A stretch of 64,000 nucleotides of DNA from DASUFF01 sp036274695. GTDB taxonomy: Bacteria; UBA10199; JACPAL01; GCA-016699445. The stretch lies in NCBI GenBank assembly GCA_036274695.1, contig DASUFF010000173.1, forward strand, positions 1 through 64,000, in the 5' to 3' direction. Below, one piece after another: positions 23,645 to 33,700 of the stretch. The notes below the pieces were generated by a model, which saw only the letters and a list, made by a program, of their open reading frames with translations, was not told the origin of the DNA and made no database searches. Positions within the stretch are counted from its first letter, which is position 1. Each line of letters starts with the position of its first letter. A program made the position numbers and the translations under genes.

Positions 23645-25183
23645 ATGCCATCACGCGTCCTCATCCTCGACTTCGGTTCCCAATACACGCAGCTGATCGC
23701 CCGCCGCATCCGCGAGGAGAAGGTGTATTGCGAGGTGCAGGCCTGCAACGTCCCCTTCGAAAAGATCCGCGACTTCGCGCCCCAGGCCGTCGTCCTCTCC
23801 GGCGGGCCTTCGAGCGTATATGAAAAAGACGCTCCCGTCGCCGACATCCGGCTGCTGGATTTGAACGTCCCCATCCTCGGGATTTGCTACGGCATGCAGT
23901 GGCTGTCGCATCAGATCAAGGGCAAGGTCGAGCCGGGAACGGTGCGCGAGTACGGGCCGGCCAAGATCAAGCTCCTGAAGAAGTACGGTGTCTTCGAAGG
24001 ATTCCAGGAAGACGAGATCCAGGTGTGGATGAGCCACGGCGACCACGTCACCGAGCTGCCGGCCGGCTTCGAGAGCTACGCCCAGAGCCACAACGGGCTG
24101 CAGGCCGCCATCGGCGATCCCAAACGGAAGATTTACGGACTGCAGTTCCATCCCGAGGTCGTGCACACGGCCCGCGGGCGCGACCTGCTCAAAAATTTCC
24201 TCTTCAAGGTAGCCGGCCTTAAGGCCGATTGGTCGATGGAGTCCTTCGTCGAACAAAAGACGAAGGAGATCCGCGAGACGGTGGGGGACGGGCACGTCCT
24301 CTGCGCCGTCTCGGGCGGCGTCGATTCCTCCGTCATGGCCGCCTTGATCCACAAGGCCGTCGGCAACCAGCTGGACGCCCTCTTCATCGACAACGGCGTG
24401 CTCCGCAAGAACGAGGGTACCCGCGTCCTCGAGCTCTTTCAAAAGAACATGCAGGTACCTCTGAAGAAGATCGACGCTTCCGAACGCTTTCTGGAAAAAC
24501 TGAAAGGGGTCGAAGATCCCGAGAAAAAGCGAAAAATCATCGGCAACGAGTTCATCGCCGTCTTCGAGGACGAGTCCAAGCGCCATAAAGAAGCGAAGTT
24601 CCTGGCTCAGGGCACCCTGTATCCCGACGTCATCGAAAGCGTGTCTTTCCGAGGCCCGTCCGCCATCATCAAAAGCCATCACAACGTGGGCGGTCTTCCC
24701 GACCGCATGAATTTGAAATTGATCGAGCCCTTCCGCGAGCTCTTCAAGGACGAGGTGAGGGCGATCGGCCGACTGATCGGAGTCCCCGACGAGATCATCG
24801 ACCGCCAGCCCTTTCCGGGCCCGGGTTTGGCGGTGCGCATCTTGGGCGAGGTGACGAAGGAACGTTTGGAAATACTACGAAACGCCGACGACATCGTCGT
24901 TTCGGAAATCAAGGCCGCAGGCCTTTACACCAAGATATGGCAGTCCTTCTCGGTGCTTTTACCGGTCAAGACGGTCGGGGTGATGGGCGACAATCGGACT
25001 TATGAAAACGTGCTCGCCGTCCGCGCCGTCGAGAGCCAGGACGGCATGACGGCCGATTGGGTGCGGCTGCCCTACGACATCTTGGCCGTGATCTCCGCCC
25101 GCGTGATCAACGAAGTGCGCGGGGTCAACCGCGTCGTCTACGATATCTCCTCGAAGCCGCCCGCGACGATCGAGTGGGAATGA
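23645..25183 (+). CDS. guaA: GMP synthase (glutamine-hydrolysing)
   Basis: 512 aa. XMP to GMP. Class I amidotransferase domain with nucleophile Cys in GICYGMQ and His/Glu in HPEVVHT; ATP pyrophosphatase domain with SGGVDSS P-loop; C-terminal dimerisation domain ending KPPATIEWE. Full length. The last 59 bp overlap the 3' end of the delta-60 gene on the other strand. Confidence 0.97.
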   Translation: MPSRVLILDFGSQYTQLIARRIREEKVYCEVQACNVPFEKIRDFAPQAVVLSGGPSSVYEKDAPVADIRLLDLNVPILGICYGMQWLSHQIKGKVEPGTVREYGPAKIKLLKKYGVFEGFQEDEIQVWMSHGDHVTELPAGFESYAQSHNGLQAAIGDPKRKIYGLQFHPEVVHTARGRDLLKNFLFKVAGLKADWSMESFVEQKTKEIRETVGDGHVLCAVSGGVDSSVMAALIHKAVGNQLDALFIDNGVLRKNEGTRVLELFQKNMQVPLKKIDASERFLEKLKGVEDPEKKRKIIGNEFIAVFEDESKRHKEAKFLAQGTLYPDVIESVSFRGPSAIIKSHHNVGGLPDRMNLKLIEPFRELFKDEVRAIGRLIGVPDEIIDRQPFPGPGLAVRILGEVTKERLEILRNADDIVVSEIKAAGLYTKIWQSFSVLLPVKTVGVMGDNRTYENVLAVRAVESQDGMTADWVRLPYDILAVISARVINEVRGVNRVVYDISSKPPATIEWE

Positions 25184-26918
25184 CCAAACGGAAGACCCCC
25201 AAGGTCAATCCGAGCATCGCCAACATCAAGACGCCCTGATGGTCATCGCCGGACGAACCCGCATCCACCCGGCAACCACAACCTCCGCCGTTTAAGAAGG
25301 TGGGGCCTCCGGGAGTCGTCGCCGCCTCGCCGCTGGGATCGTCGGTGGTTTTGGGTCCTTCCTGATCATTCGCCGGACTCTTTCCCGGCCCAGTGCCTCC
25401 CGAAGAACCGCCGCCGGTGGTCGAACCGCCCGTCGTCGACGACGTCCCGCCGCCTCCGCCCTCCGCCTTCAGTCGGACGACCGCGAAGTCCTGGTTGCCG
25501 TTGGGGCCGGGAGTCGTCGCGTACTCGCTGCCCGCCGCGACGACGTCGCCCGAAGGATCGATGGCCACTCCCTGCGCCTCTCCGGAAACGTAACCGGGAA
25601 AGGCGACGCGCAGCACGCCCTTCACACCGAACTCCGTCGCCCCGCAACCGGCGGCCGTCCCGTCGTCCAGATGGCCGTTCGCGCAGGCGCGCAGGAGGGT
25701 GAAGTCGCGCGCGTTGTTCGCCTCGATGTGGCCCGCCAGGAGGTATTTGCCGTTGGGCTGGCGCGCCGCGCCGCGCATGATGGCGTAGGAGCCGGCGGGC
25801 CCCATGTCAATCATGAGCGTGCCGCCGTTTCCGAAGCCCGCATCCGGCTTGCCGTCCTTGTCCACGCGGGCCATGGCCACGTCTTCGTTCTCGCCTTGAT
25901 CGCCGTGCAACGACGTTCCGGAGGCGAAGACATTTCCATCCGGCTCGACCAAGAGGCCTAAAGCCTCGTCCATGTTGCCGTCGACCACCTTGATTTTCAA
26001 AAAGCCACCGGCCGCGCAGGCCGGCGTGTCGCCGAAACACTTGTCGAGCTGGCCGTCCTTGGAGAGCCGGGCCAGGGCGAAACCGAAGCCGTTCGCCATG
26101 GAGGTCTTGCCGGCCACGTACACACGGTCGGCGCCGTCGACGGCCACGGCGTTTCCGTAGTCTTCGAGGTAACCGGGATCCGACGTGGAGACGAGGGCGA
26201 TGCCCGAATTGCCGAATCCGGCATCCAGCGTGCCGTCGGTCTTGAGGCGGACGACGAGAATGTCTTCGCCGCCCTGGCCCGCATTGGGCACGCCCGCGAG
26301 GCTGGAGTTGATGTGTCCCGTCAAGACGGCCTTGCCGTCGCTTTGGAAGGCCACCGCCTTGGCCTCGCTGCTGTCGTAGGAAAGCGAAAAGTGTCCGTCA
26401 TGATTGGGTCCGAAGCCGGTGCCGCAGGAACCCGCCTTGTCGAGCTTGCCGTCGGCGCAAAAACGGACCGCGGCCAGGAAGGTTTTGGGGGTGTTGATGT
26501 TCGTGCCCATGGAGCCTACGACCAAAATTTTTCCGTCCGCCTGGAGACCGACGCCGTAGACCTTCTCGAAATAACTGCTCGTGAACGCGGCTTCGGTGCC
26601 TCCCTTGAGCTCGCTTGATCCGACATCGACGGCGCAGGGATGATCTTCGGTCTTTCCGTTGAACGCCGTGTCCAACTGGCCGTTCGGCAGATATTTGGCG
26701 AGGGCGAAGTGGGTCGTGCCGCATTGGCTCGAATTTCCCGCGACGAACACCGAGCCGTCGGAGGCGACCGCCAGGGCCGTGCCTTCATCGGCATTGTTTT
26801 GAAAAAAATCGGTCGTCACCTTGCCGCCCGAACCGAAGGATCCGTCGAATTCGTCCGCCGCATGGGCGGCCGCGGCGCCCAGGCAAAGCAGGAGCGCCAG
26901 GCAAAATCGATTCTTCAT
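25125..26918 (-). CDS. Exported delta-60-repeat protein with Cys/TM/Arg C-terminal anchor
   Basis: 597 aa from ATG 26918 (GGGGAGG upstream). Signal peptide MKNRFCLALLLCLGAAAAHA. The body is a series of about 50-residue units with the delta-60 pattern (LDxxFGxxG...V...DG.V.VAG), predicted to form a beta-propeller-like surface domain. Then a Thr/Gly/Ser linker, a GGGCGC cluster, a hydrophobic helix and an Arg-rich end. This tripartite end resembles MYXO-CTERM-type sorting signals, an inference. The Arg-rich tail is encoded antisense to the guaA 3' end. A sigma-54 promoter with an upstream palindrome precedes it. Confidence 0.8.
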   Translation of the reverse strand: MKNRFCLALLLCLGAAAAHAADEFDGSFGSGGKVTTDFFQNNADEGTALAVASDGSVFVAGNSSQCGTTHFALAKYLPNGQLDTAFNGKTEDHPCAVDVGSSELKGGTEAAFTSSYFEKVYGVGLQADGKILVVGSMGTNINTPKTFLAAVRFCADGKLDKAGSCGTGFGPNHDGHFSLSYDSSEAKAVAFQSDGKAVLTGHINSSLAGVPNAGQGGEDILVVRLKTDGTLDAGFGNSGIALVSTSDPGYLEDYGNAVAVDGADRVYVAGKTSMANGFGFALARLSKDGQLDKCFGDTPACAAGGFLKIKVVDGNMDEALGLLVEPDGNVFASGTSLHGDQGENEDVAMARVDKDGKPDAGFGNGGTLMIDMGPAGSYAIMRGAARQPNGKYLLAGHIEANNARDFTLLRACANGHLDDGTAAGCGATEFGVKGVLRVAFPGYVSGEAQGVAIDPSGDVVAAGSEYATTPGPNGNQDFAVVRLKAEGGGGGTSSTTGGSTTGGGSSGGTGPGKSPANDQEGPKTTDDPSGEAATTPGGPTFLNGGGCGCRVDAGSSGDDHQGVLMLAMLGLTLGVFRLVIPTRSSRAASRRYRRRRG

Positions 26919-26950
26919 ACGTCGTTTCCTCCCCATAGCGAACCTAAAGG

Positions 26951-26967
26951 AGCAAGATCGATACCAA
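26951..26967 (-). promoter_or_regulatory. Sigma-54 promoter for the delta-60 protein
   Basis: On the minus strand: TTGGTAT, CGATC, TTGCT. GG and GC are correctly spaced; two mismatches occur in the -24 flank. Predicted start near 26940, leader about 22 nt containing GGGGAGG. Confidence 0.65.
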
Positions 26968-27000
26968 TTCGGAAAAGATAATTATTCGAAAACAAAGAGG

Positions 27001-27016
27001 TTTTTCGATCGAAAAA
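27001..27016. promoter_or_regulatory. Palindrome TTTTTCGATCGAAAAA, candidate activator site
   Basis: A perfect 16-bp palindrome 34 bp upstream of the -24 element at 26966. Resembles CGTTTTTC-ATC-GAAAAACG at 49433, which lies 33 bp upstream of another sigma-54 promoter. Confidence 0.55.
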
Positions 27017-27080
27017 AGCCGGCCATTTTTCAAAATGAGAAAATTATCGAAATGAGAACGGAGACCGGGTCAAAACGATT

Positions 27081-28031
27081 TTAGAAGAATCCGCCGCCCA
27101 ACGCGCTTCTCAATGCGGCTTGGGTCCCGGCGATTCGGTGCATGTCGCGCAGATTCCTCATCAGGAAATCGGTGTGGAGCAGGGCGGGATCGTCGGCTCT
27201 TCCCAGGCAGGCCAGGAAACCGTTCAGAAAGGTTTCGCATTCCCGGTAAATCTCAAAGGCGTCTTCCCCGTCGTCCGACCGGCTCGCCTCTTGGAAGCGC
27301 TCCATGATCCCGCGGAACGGGATGAAGGCCAGAATTTCCTCCGATTCGACGAGGCGGGCGTCGATGTCGTTGTCGGTCAACGTGTCGAGAAGGCGCTCGG
27401 CGACGGTCAGGCGACGGATCGGATCGGGAAGTCCGTTGATACGATCGTACAGGTTGGCCCACATGAGGCGCAGGTGCAAAGGCAGGGCGGACCCGAACGC
27501 CAGATGATAGAGATCGTGAAACATGAAGATGAAGCCGTGCACCAAGTCCTTCATGTGACTTAAATAGCGCGGGTGATCGAAGACGCCGACGGGTTGCTCG
27601 TTCCGGGCGTACATGCGGTTCACCTCGTCGCGCTCCACCTCCCGCGAGAGAAAGACCGGCGTCATCGCCTGGGCGCCATAGAGAAACGTCAACAGGCCCA
27701 CGAGAACGCTGGGGAAGGGAAAACCCAGGCGGGCGACGACGTCCTCACCCTTCGATTCCAGCGACACCAACCTCACCTTGCCTTGGAGGAGGCCTTGGAC
27801 GTTTCCCAAATTGGTGAGGAAATAGTGAGGGTCCTCCTCGCCCCTCAAGGGAACGACGGCGCGCACGAAACGGTCTTCCGTCGAGACTTCCGCGGCATAA
27901 CCTTGGGATCTCAGGGGTCTAAAAAAGTCCTCCGCCAAACCGGCGAAGGAGCGGTCGGCCGCGGCCAAAACGGACGCAACCCGCGGAGAGGCCGGAACCG
28001 GAAGGATTTGCGGGGAGAGCACGCCGATCAT
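27081..28031 (-). CDS. Unknown protein with HDLxHL motif, partner of an FAD oxidoreductase
   Basis: 316 aa, function unknown. Related to the 20933 protein over the segment from AMTPVF to HDLYHLAFGS. The conserved histidines and aspartate (FMFHDLYHL) could form a metal site. No signal peptide or clear membrane helix. It begins 50 nt after the FAD oxidoreductase gene on the same strand, with GAGGGGGC just before the ATG, so the two are probably one operon with nth. Confidence 0.75.
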   Translation of the reverse strand: MIGVLSPQILPVPASPRVASVLAAADRSFAGLAEDFFRPLRSQGYAAEVSTEDRFVRAVVPLRGEEDPHYFLTNLGNVQGLLQGKVRLVSLESKGEDVVARLGFPFPSVLVGLLTFLYGAQAMTPVFLSREVERDEVNRMYARNEQPVGVFDHPRYLSHMKDLVHGFIFMFHDLYHLAFGSALPLHLRLMWANLYDRINGLPDPIRRLTVAERLLDTLTDNDIDARLVESEEILAFIPFRGIMERFQEASRSDDGEDAFEIYRECETFLNGFLACLGRADDPALLHTDFLMRNLRDMHRIAGTQAALRSALGGGFF

Positions 28032-28081
28032 GCCCCCTCATCGTCGTTTTTTCCCAAATGTTGTGCACGGAGTGAACGGCC

Positions 28082-29494
28082 TCAAAAGCCGTCGCGCAGG
28101 GCGAGGACGGCGGCGTAGTAGCCGCAAAGACCGTGGACGCCGGCACCGGGAGGGGTGGCGGCGGAGCAGAGGTACCAGCCCTTCACGGGCATTCGGTAAG
28201 GGGAGAGACTGAACCGCGGCCGAAAGAGGATCTGCCAGAGGTCGGCGATGCCGCCGCTGATGTCGCCGCCGACCAAGTTGGCATTGCGCCGCTCCAGCTC
28301 GGCCGGCGGCGTCGCCTTTTTCCCCACGATGAGATCGCGGAAACCCGGAGCGAACCGTTCGATTTGATCCTCGATGCGCTTCGTCGCGTCCTCGGTCGAG
28401 CCGCGCGGGACGTGCGTGTAGGCCCAGACCGTATGCTTGCCCGACGGGGCGCGGGTGGGATCGAAGGGGCTTAAGTGGGCCACGAGCACGTAAGGCTTCT
28501 CGGCGATCCGACCGGCCCAGGGCGCGGCCTCGGAGACGGCGAGCTCCTCGAGCGTCCCTCCCAAATGCACGGTGCTGGCCTTCGAGCATTCCTTCGCCTT
28601 CCAGGGAACGGGACCGGACAAAGCGAAATCCATTTTGAAGGCCGCGGGCCCGGGACGGAAACGGCGGAGGCTGTTTTGATAGCCGGCCGGCAGGCGGTCC
28701 CCGGCGATCGCAAGAAGGGGTTCGGGCTGAAGATCGAAAAAGACGGACCGAGCCTCGGGGATGTCGGAGACCGAACGCACCCGGACACCGGTGCGGATCT
28801 CGCCCCCCAATTCCTTCAAATACGACGCCAGGGCGTCGGCTATTTTTTGACTGCCTCCTTGGGGGATAGGCCATCCGACGGCGTGGCCCGCGAGTCCCAG
28901 CATCAACCCGATCGCCGCCGAAGGCGGTTGAGACAGCGGCAGGAACGAATGCGCCGCGTTCCCGCCGAAGAGGCCCTTGGCCCATTTTTCCCGGAACAGG
29001 GCGTCGGCAAGCCCGGTGGCCGAACGCATCGCCTTCAGGCCGAATCGGAGGGCGAGCAGGGGATGGCGCGGCAGGTGAGGGGGACGCAGCAGGTCATCGA
29101 TCGCATCCTCCCAGCGGTCCACGAAGGGCTGCATGAGTTTTCGATAGGCCGGCCCGTCGGAACGCAGACTCGCCTCCGTCTCCTCCATCGACGGCGACAG
29201 GCAGGCTGCGGTGGCGTCGTCGAAGGGATGGGCGAGGGCCAAGGGCGGCTTGATCCATTTCAGGCCGTGGCGCTCCAACGGGAGTTGACGGAAAAAGGGG
29301 GAAGCCGCCGCCAGCGGGTGGACGGCGGAGCACAGGTCGTGAACGAAGCCGGGGAGGGTGATCTCCGACGATCGCGCCCCGCCGCCGATCGTCTCTTCCG
29401 CTTCCAAAACCAGCACCGACCGCCCCGCGCGCGCGAGCGCCACGGCCGCGGCCAAACCGTTCGGGCCTGAGCCGATGACGACGGCGTCCTTCAC
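28082..29494 (-). CDS. Phytoene-dehydrogenase-like FAD oxidoreductase
   Basis: 470 aa. N-terminal dinucleotide-binding motif VVIGSGPNGLAAAVALARAG followed by LEAEETIGGGARS, the CrtI/carotenoid-retinoid oxidoreductase signature, and a C-terminal FAD-closing motif near GAGVHGLCGYYAA. The GTG start at 29494 overlaps the nth stop (GTGA). No carotenoid genes are nearby, so the substrate is open. It is followed by an HD-motif protein, the same pairing as at 41706-44728. Confidence 0.87.
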   Translation of the reverse strand: MKDAVVIGSGPNGLAAAVALARAGRSVLVLEAEETIGGGARSSEITLPGFVHDLCSAVHPLAAASPFFRQLPLERHGLKWIKPPLALAHPFDDATAACLSPSMEETEASLRSDGPAYRKLMQPFVDRWEDAIDDLLRPPHLPRHPLLALRFGLKAMRSATGLADALFREKWAKGLFGGNAAHSFLPLSQPPSAAIGLMLGLAGHAVGWPIPQGGSQKIADALASYLKELGGEIRTGVRVRSVSDIPEARSVFFDLQPEPLLAIAGDRLPAGYQNSLRRFRPGPAAFKMDFALSGPVPWKAKECSKASTVHLGGTLEELAVSEAAPWAGRIAEKPYVLVAHLSPFDPTRAPSGKHTVWAYTHVPRGSTEDATKRIEDQIERFAPGFRDLIVGKKATPPAELERRNANLVGGDISGGIADLWQILFRPRFSLSPYRMPVKGWYLCSAATPPGAGVHGLCGYYAAVLALRDGF

Positions 29495-30132
29495 TCCAAC
29501 TCCTTCGTCTTGGGCTCGTAGGGACACAGTTTCAGGACGGGGCATCGAGGACATTCCGGTTTTCGGGCGTAACAACAGCGCCGTCCGTGCCAGATGATGA
29601 CATGCGAGGCCGTCGTCCAGTCCTTCTTGGGAATCAGCTTTTGCAATTCGAACTCGAGCTTTACCGGATCCTTCTGTTTGGAAAATCCCAGGCGCTCGGA
29701 GAGGCGGAGCATGTGCGTGTCACAGGTGATGCCCGGGATTCCGTAGGCGTTGCCCAAGATCACGTTGGCGGTCTTTCGGCCAACACCGGGCAACTTCACC
29801 AATTCTTCCAGGGTTTTCGGGACTTTACCGCCGTATTTTTCAACCAGGATCTTGCAGGCGCCTTGGATCGACTTCGCCTTGTTCTTATAAAAACCCGTGG
29901 TTCGAATGTCCTTTTCGAGCTCCGAGGGCGCCACCTTTATATAGTCTTCGGCCTTTCGATACTTCTTAAAGAGGGACTTGGTGACAATGTTCACGCGGAC
30001 GTCCGTACATTGGGCCGAGAGGATCGTCGCTACGAGAAGCTCAAGGGGATTCGAGAAGTCGAGCTCGCAGCGGGCGTCGGGGTAGGTTTTTTTGAGTATT
30101 CCAAGAATGCGGGAGGTGCGTTCGCTGGTCAT
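29491..30132 (-). CDS. nth: Endonuclease III
   Basis: 213 aa DNA glycosylase/AP lyase for oxidised pyrimidines. Helix-hairpin-helix LPGVGRKTANV with the catalytic lysine, the catalytic aspartate in CDTHMLRL, and the C-terminal [4Fe-4S] ligands with C-X6-C-X2-C-X5-C spacing (CYARKPECPRCPVLKLC). Full length. First gene of the nth-FAD oxidoreductase-HD protein operon, divergent from the 30191 gene. Confidence 0.95.
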   Translation of the reverse strand: MTSERTSRILGILKKTYPDARCELDFSNPLELLVATILSAQCTDVRVNIVTKSLFKKYRKAEDYIKVAPSELEKDIRTTGFYKNKAKSIQGACKILVEKYGGKVPKTLEELVKLPGVGRKTANVILGNAYGIPGITCDTHMLRLSERLGFSKQKDPVKLEFELQKLIPKKDWTTASHVIIWHGRRCCYARKPECPRCPVLKLCPYEPKTKELE

Positions 30133-30190
30133 AGTGCTATTTTGCTGAATACCCTGTAAAATAGGGTTTTTCTAGGAAAAGGGGGACTCT

Positions 30191-30736
30191 ATGCCATCAT
30201 TGAGACTAGGGAACGGCAAAAAAGCGTTTCGGTGCCTTGCCGTCGCGGGCGTTCTCGCCTCTTTCACAGTGCCTTTCGGAGTTTGGGCGGGGCCCACCAC
30301 GGATCGTCCTATCAGGTCCGACAATCCGGTTATGAGCGCCGCGCCGACGGCGAATCTGACCAGTGTGACTGTCGACGGCGATGGCCATCTGACCGTGAAA
30401 GTGCCGTCATCCGCCTCCCTACGCCCCTCCGTGGAAAATTGCCCCAGCGGGACGACGGTATCGGGGACGGATTCGGCAGGAATCATAACAATCGGATCAG
30501 GTGGAGGAGGTCACTGCGAAGTCGTCTTTGGAAAACCCTTCGCCGAGGCGCCTGCCTGCGTCATTTCTAATAATATGTGGCATCCGACTCCCAAAAGCAT
30601 CTACATCTATGAAGACCATTTTGCGATTGACCAGGTCCCCGTATGGAACACAACGACGCACGATTTTACGGATCAACTTGACACCATGTTGACTAGCGAA
30701 AAAATAAGCTATGTCTGTATTGGGATCGTCAAATAA
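30191..30736 (+). CDS. Exported protein with fibre-like GTDSAG domain
   Basis: 181 aa. Signal peptide with a hydrophobic core at about residues 17-32 (cleavage after VWAG likely). The middle is a Ser/Thr/Asp beta-rich region. SGTDSAGIITIGSGGGGHCEVVF resembles short domains at the ends of surface or tail-fibre proteins. Three cysteines could form disulfides outside the cytoplasm. GGGGG-type ribosome site. Function unknown. Confidence 0.65.
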   Translation: MPSLRLGNGKKAFRCLAVAGVLASFTVPFGVWAGPTTDRPIRSDNPVMSAAPTANLTSVTVDGDGHLTVKVPSSASLRPSVENCPSGTTVSGTDSAGIITIGSGGGGHCEVVFGKPFAEAPACVISNNMWHPTPKSIYIYEDHFAIDQVPVWNTTTHDFTDQLDTMLTSEKISYVCIGIVK

Positions 30737-30775
30737 TTCTAGAAAGTACTTTTCACAATGACTAGATAAGGGGCC

Positions 30776-33700
30776 GTGCAACCCCCTAAGTTCGTCCACC
30801 TCCATCTCCACACCCAGTACTCCCTTTTGGACGGCGCCATCACCATCGACGCCCTCGTGGCCAAGTGCAAGGCGCTGGGCATGCCGGCGGTCGCCATCAC
30901 CGACCATGGCAACCTCTTCGGGGGCATCGAATTCTACCAGGCGGCGACGAAGAAGGGGATCAAGCCGATCTTGGGCTGCGAGATCTACATCCAATCCGAC
31001 GGCAGCCGCTTCGAGAAGAAGATCCGGCCGGGGAGGGAACCGTATCACCACCTGACCTTGCTCGCCCAGGACCTCGAGGGCTACCGGAACCTCTGCAAGA
31101 TCATCACCTCGGGATACCTCGAGGGTTTTTATTACAAACCTCGCACGGACAAGGAATTCTTAAAGGAACACTCGAAAGGCATCATCGCCCTCTCGGGCTG
31201 TCTTTCCGGGGAAATGGCGGAAGCGGCCATGAGCGGCGGCGTGGCCGGAGCCCGCCGGGTGGCGGAGGACTTCCGGGCCATGTTCGACGACCGTTTCTAC
31301 CTGGAGGTGCAGGGGAGCAGCCTGCCGGAGCAGAAGCGGCTGAACAACGTGCTCTTCGAGCTCTCGAAGGAGCTGTCAATCCCGGCCGTCGCCACCAACG
31401 ACTGCCATTATCTGAACAAGGAAGACGCCCCGATGCACGAGGCCCTCCTGTGCATCCAGACGGGCAAGACCCTCCAGGACGAGGACCGCATGCGGTTCTC
31501 CACCGACGAGTTCTACATGCACACGGCGGAGGAAATGGCCGCGCTGTTTCCGGAACGATTGGACGTCGTGGAGGCCTCGGCGGGCATCGCCGAACGCTGC
31601 GACCTCCATCTCGACTTCAAGACCTACTATTTTCCCAAATTCGAACCGCCCGCCGAGAAGACGCTCGACCAGCACCTGGAAGAAGAGACCTGGAAGGGTT
31701 TCGAGGAACGCTGGGCCTTCATCAAGACGGTCCTGAAGGACGAAAACCCGGACGAAGTCCGGAACAAGTACGTCGACCGTCTCAAAGGCGAGCTGGAGAT
31801 GATCCGCAAGATGGGCTTCTCCGGCTATTTCCTTATCGTCGCGGACTTCATCAATTACGCCAAGAAACACGACATCCCCGTCGGTCCGGGCCGCGGTTCG
31901 GCCGCGGGCAGCCTGGTGGCCTTTTGCCTGGCCATCACCGACATCGACCCAATCCCTTACAACCTGCTCTTCGAGAGGTTCTTGAACCCCGAACGCGTTT
32001 CCATGCCCGACATGGACATCGATTTTTGCATGAACCAGCGCGAGAAGGTGATCGCGTACGTGCAACAAAAGTACGGGAACGTCAGCCAGATCATCACCTT
32101 CGGAAAGATGAAGGCCAAGGCCGTCATCCGCGACGTCGGCCGCGTGATGAACATGGCCTACAAGGACGTCGATAAAATCGCCAAGCTCGTCCCCAACACG
32201 CTGAACATCACCCTGGAAGACGCCCTGAAGGCCGAGCCCCAGCTCCGCGACCTGGAATCCAAAGACTCACAGGTCAAACAGTTGCTCAAGATCGGCCGCG
32301 CCCTGGAGGGCTTGACCCGCCACGCCTCCACCCACGCCGCCGGCATCGTCATGTCCGACCAGCCGCTGGTCAACTTCATGCCTCTGTATAAGGGCAACAA
32401 CGACGAAATCGTGGCCCAATACGACATGAAGGCGATCGAGAAGATAGGCCTGATCAAGTTCGACTTCCTGGGCTTAAAGACCCTCACCGTCATCGACGAC
32501 ACGGTGAAGACGATTCAGAAGACGCGGGGGATTAGGATCAAGATCAACGAAATCCCGTTGGACGACGCCCAGGTTTATAAAGATCTCTCCACAGGAGACA
32601 CCACCGGCATCTTCCAGCTCGAAAGTTCGGGGATGCGGGAGCTCATCATCAAGATGAAGCCGTCCGTGTTCCCCGACCTGATCGCCTTGGTCGCCCTCTA
32701 CCGCCCGGGCCCGCTGGGCAGCGGCATGGTCGACGAGTTCATCAACCGCAAGCACGGCAAGGTGCCGGTGAAGTACGAGCTGCCCGTATTGGAAAACATC
32801 CTTCGGGAGACCTACGGCATCATCGTCTATCAGGAGCAGGTTATGCAGATCGCCTCGGCGATGGCGGGCTTCTCGCTCGGCGACGCCGACATCCTTCGCC
32901 GCGCCATGGGCAAGAAGAAGGCCGAGGAAATGTTGGAGCAGAGGGGCAAGTTCCTCGAGGGCTGCGAGAAGAACAAGATCAATCCGAAAAAATCCGAGAA
33001 GATCTTCGACTTGATGGCGAAGTTCGCCGAATACGGTTTCAACAAATCGCATTCGGCGGCCTATGCCTTCGTCTCGTACCAGACGGCTTACTTGAAGACT
33101 CATTATCCGACGGAATACACGGCGGCCCTCCTGACCCACGACATGGGCAATACGGACAAGGTCCTCCAGTTCATCCAGGACGCCCGGGAGCACGACATCA
33201 AGATCCTGCCGCCGGACATCAACGAGAGCTCCGCCGTCTTTACCGTCGTGGGCGACAGCACCGGCGAGCGGCAAATTCGCTTCGGCCTGGCGGCCGTCAA
33301 GAACGTGGGCGAGGCGGCCATCGAGTCCGTCATCGAGTCCCGCGTCCGCGTGGGCGGCTTCAAGACCTTCAGCCAGTTCTGCGGAGAAATCGACGGGCGC
33401 AAGGTGAACCGGCGCGTGGTAGAGAGCTTGGTCAAGTGCGGCGCCTTCGACTCCTTGGGGGTCGAGAGGGCCCGGATCTTCGCCGCCATCGAAACCGAGA
33501 TGGAGACGGCGGCACGCCAGCAAAAGTCCAAGGCGACCGGCCAATCGGGCCTCTTCGACGCGGCAGCGGGCGACGGACCGGCCAAAGACGTTCTCCCTCA
33601 GATTCCGGAGTGGCCCCAGAAGGAAAAGCTCTCTTTCGAAAAGGAATCTCTGGGCTTTTACATCACCGGCCACCCCTTGGCCGACGTGGCCTCGGAGCTG

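Noticed and set aside
30151..30169. ACCCT-GTAAAAT-AGGGT plus T-run as a terminator
   Set aside because: It lies between two divergent genes, so there is nothing to terminate, and the stem is only 5 bp. It may be part of a promoter region.
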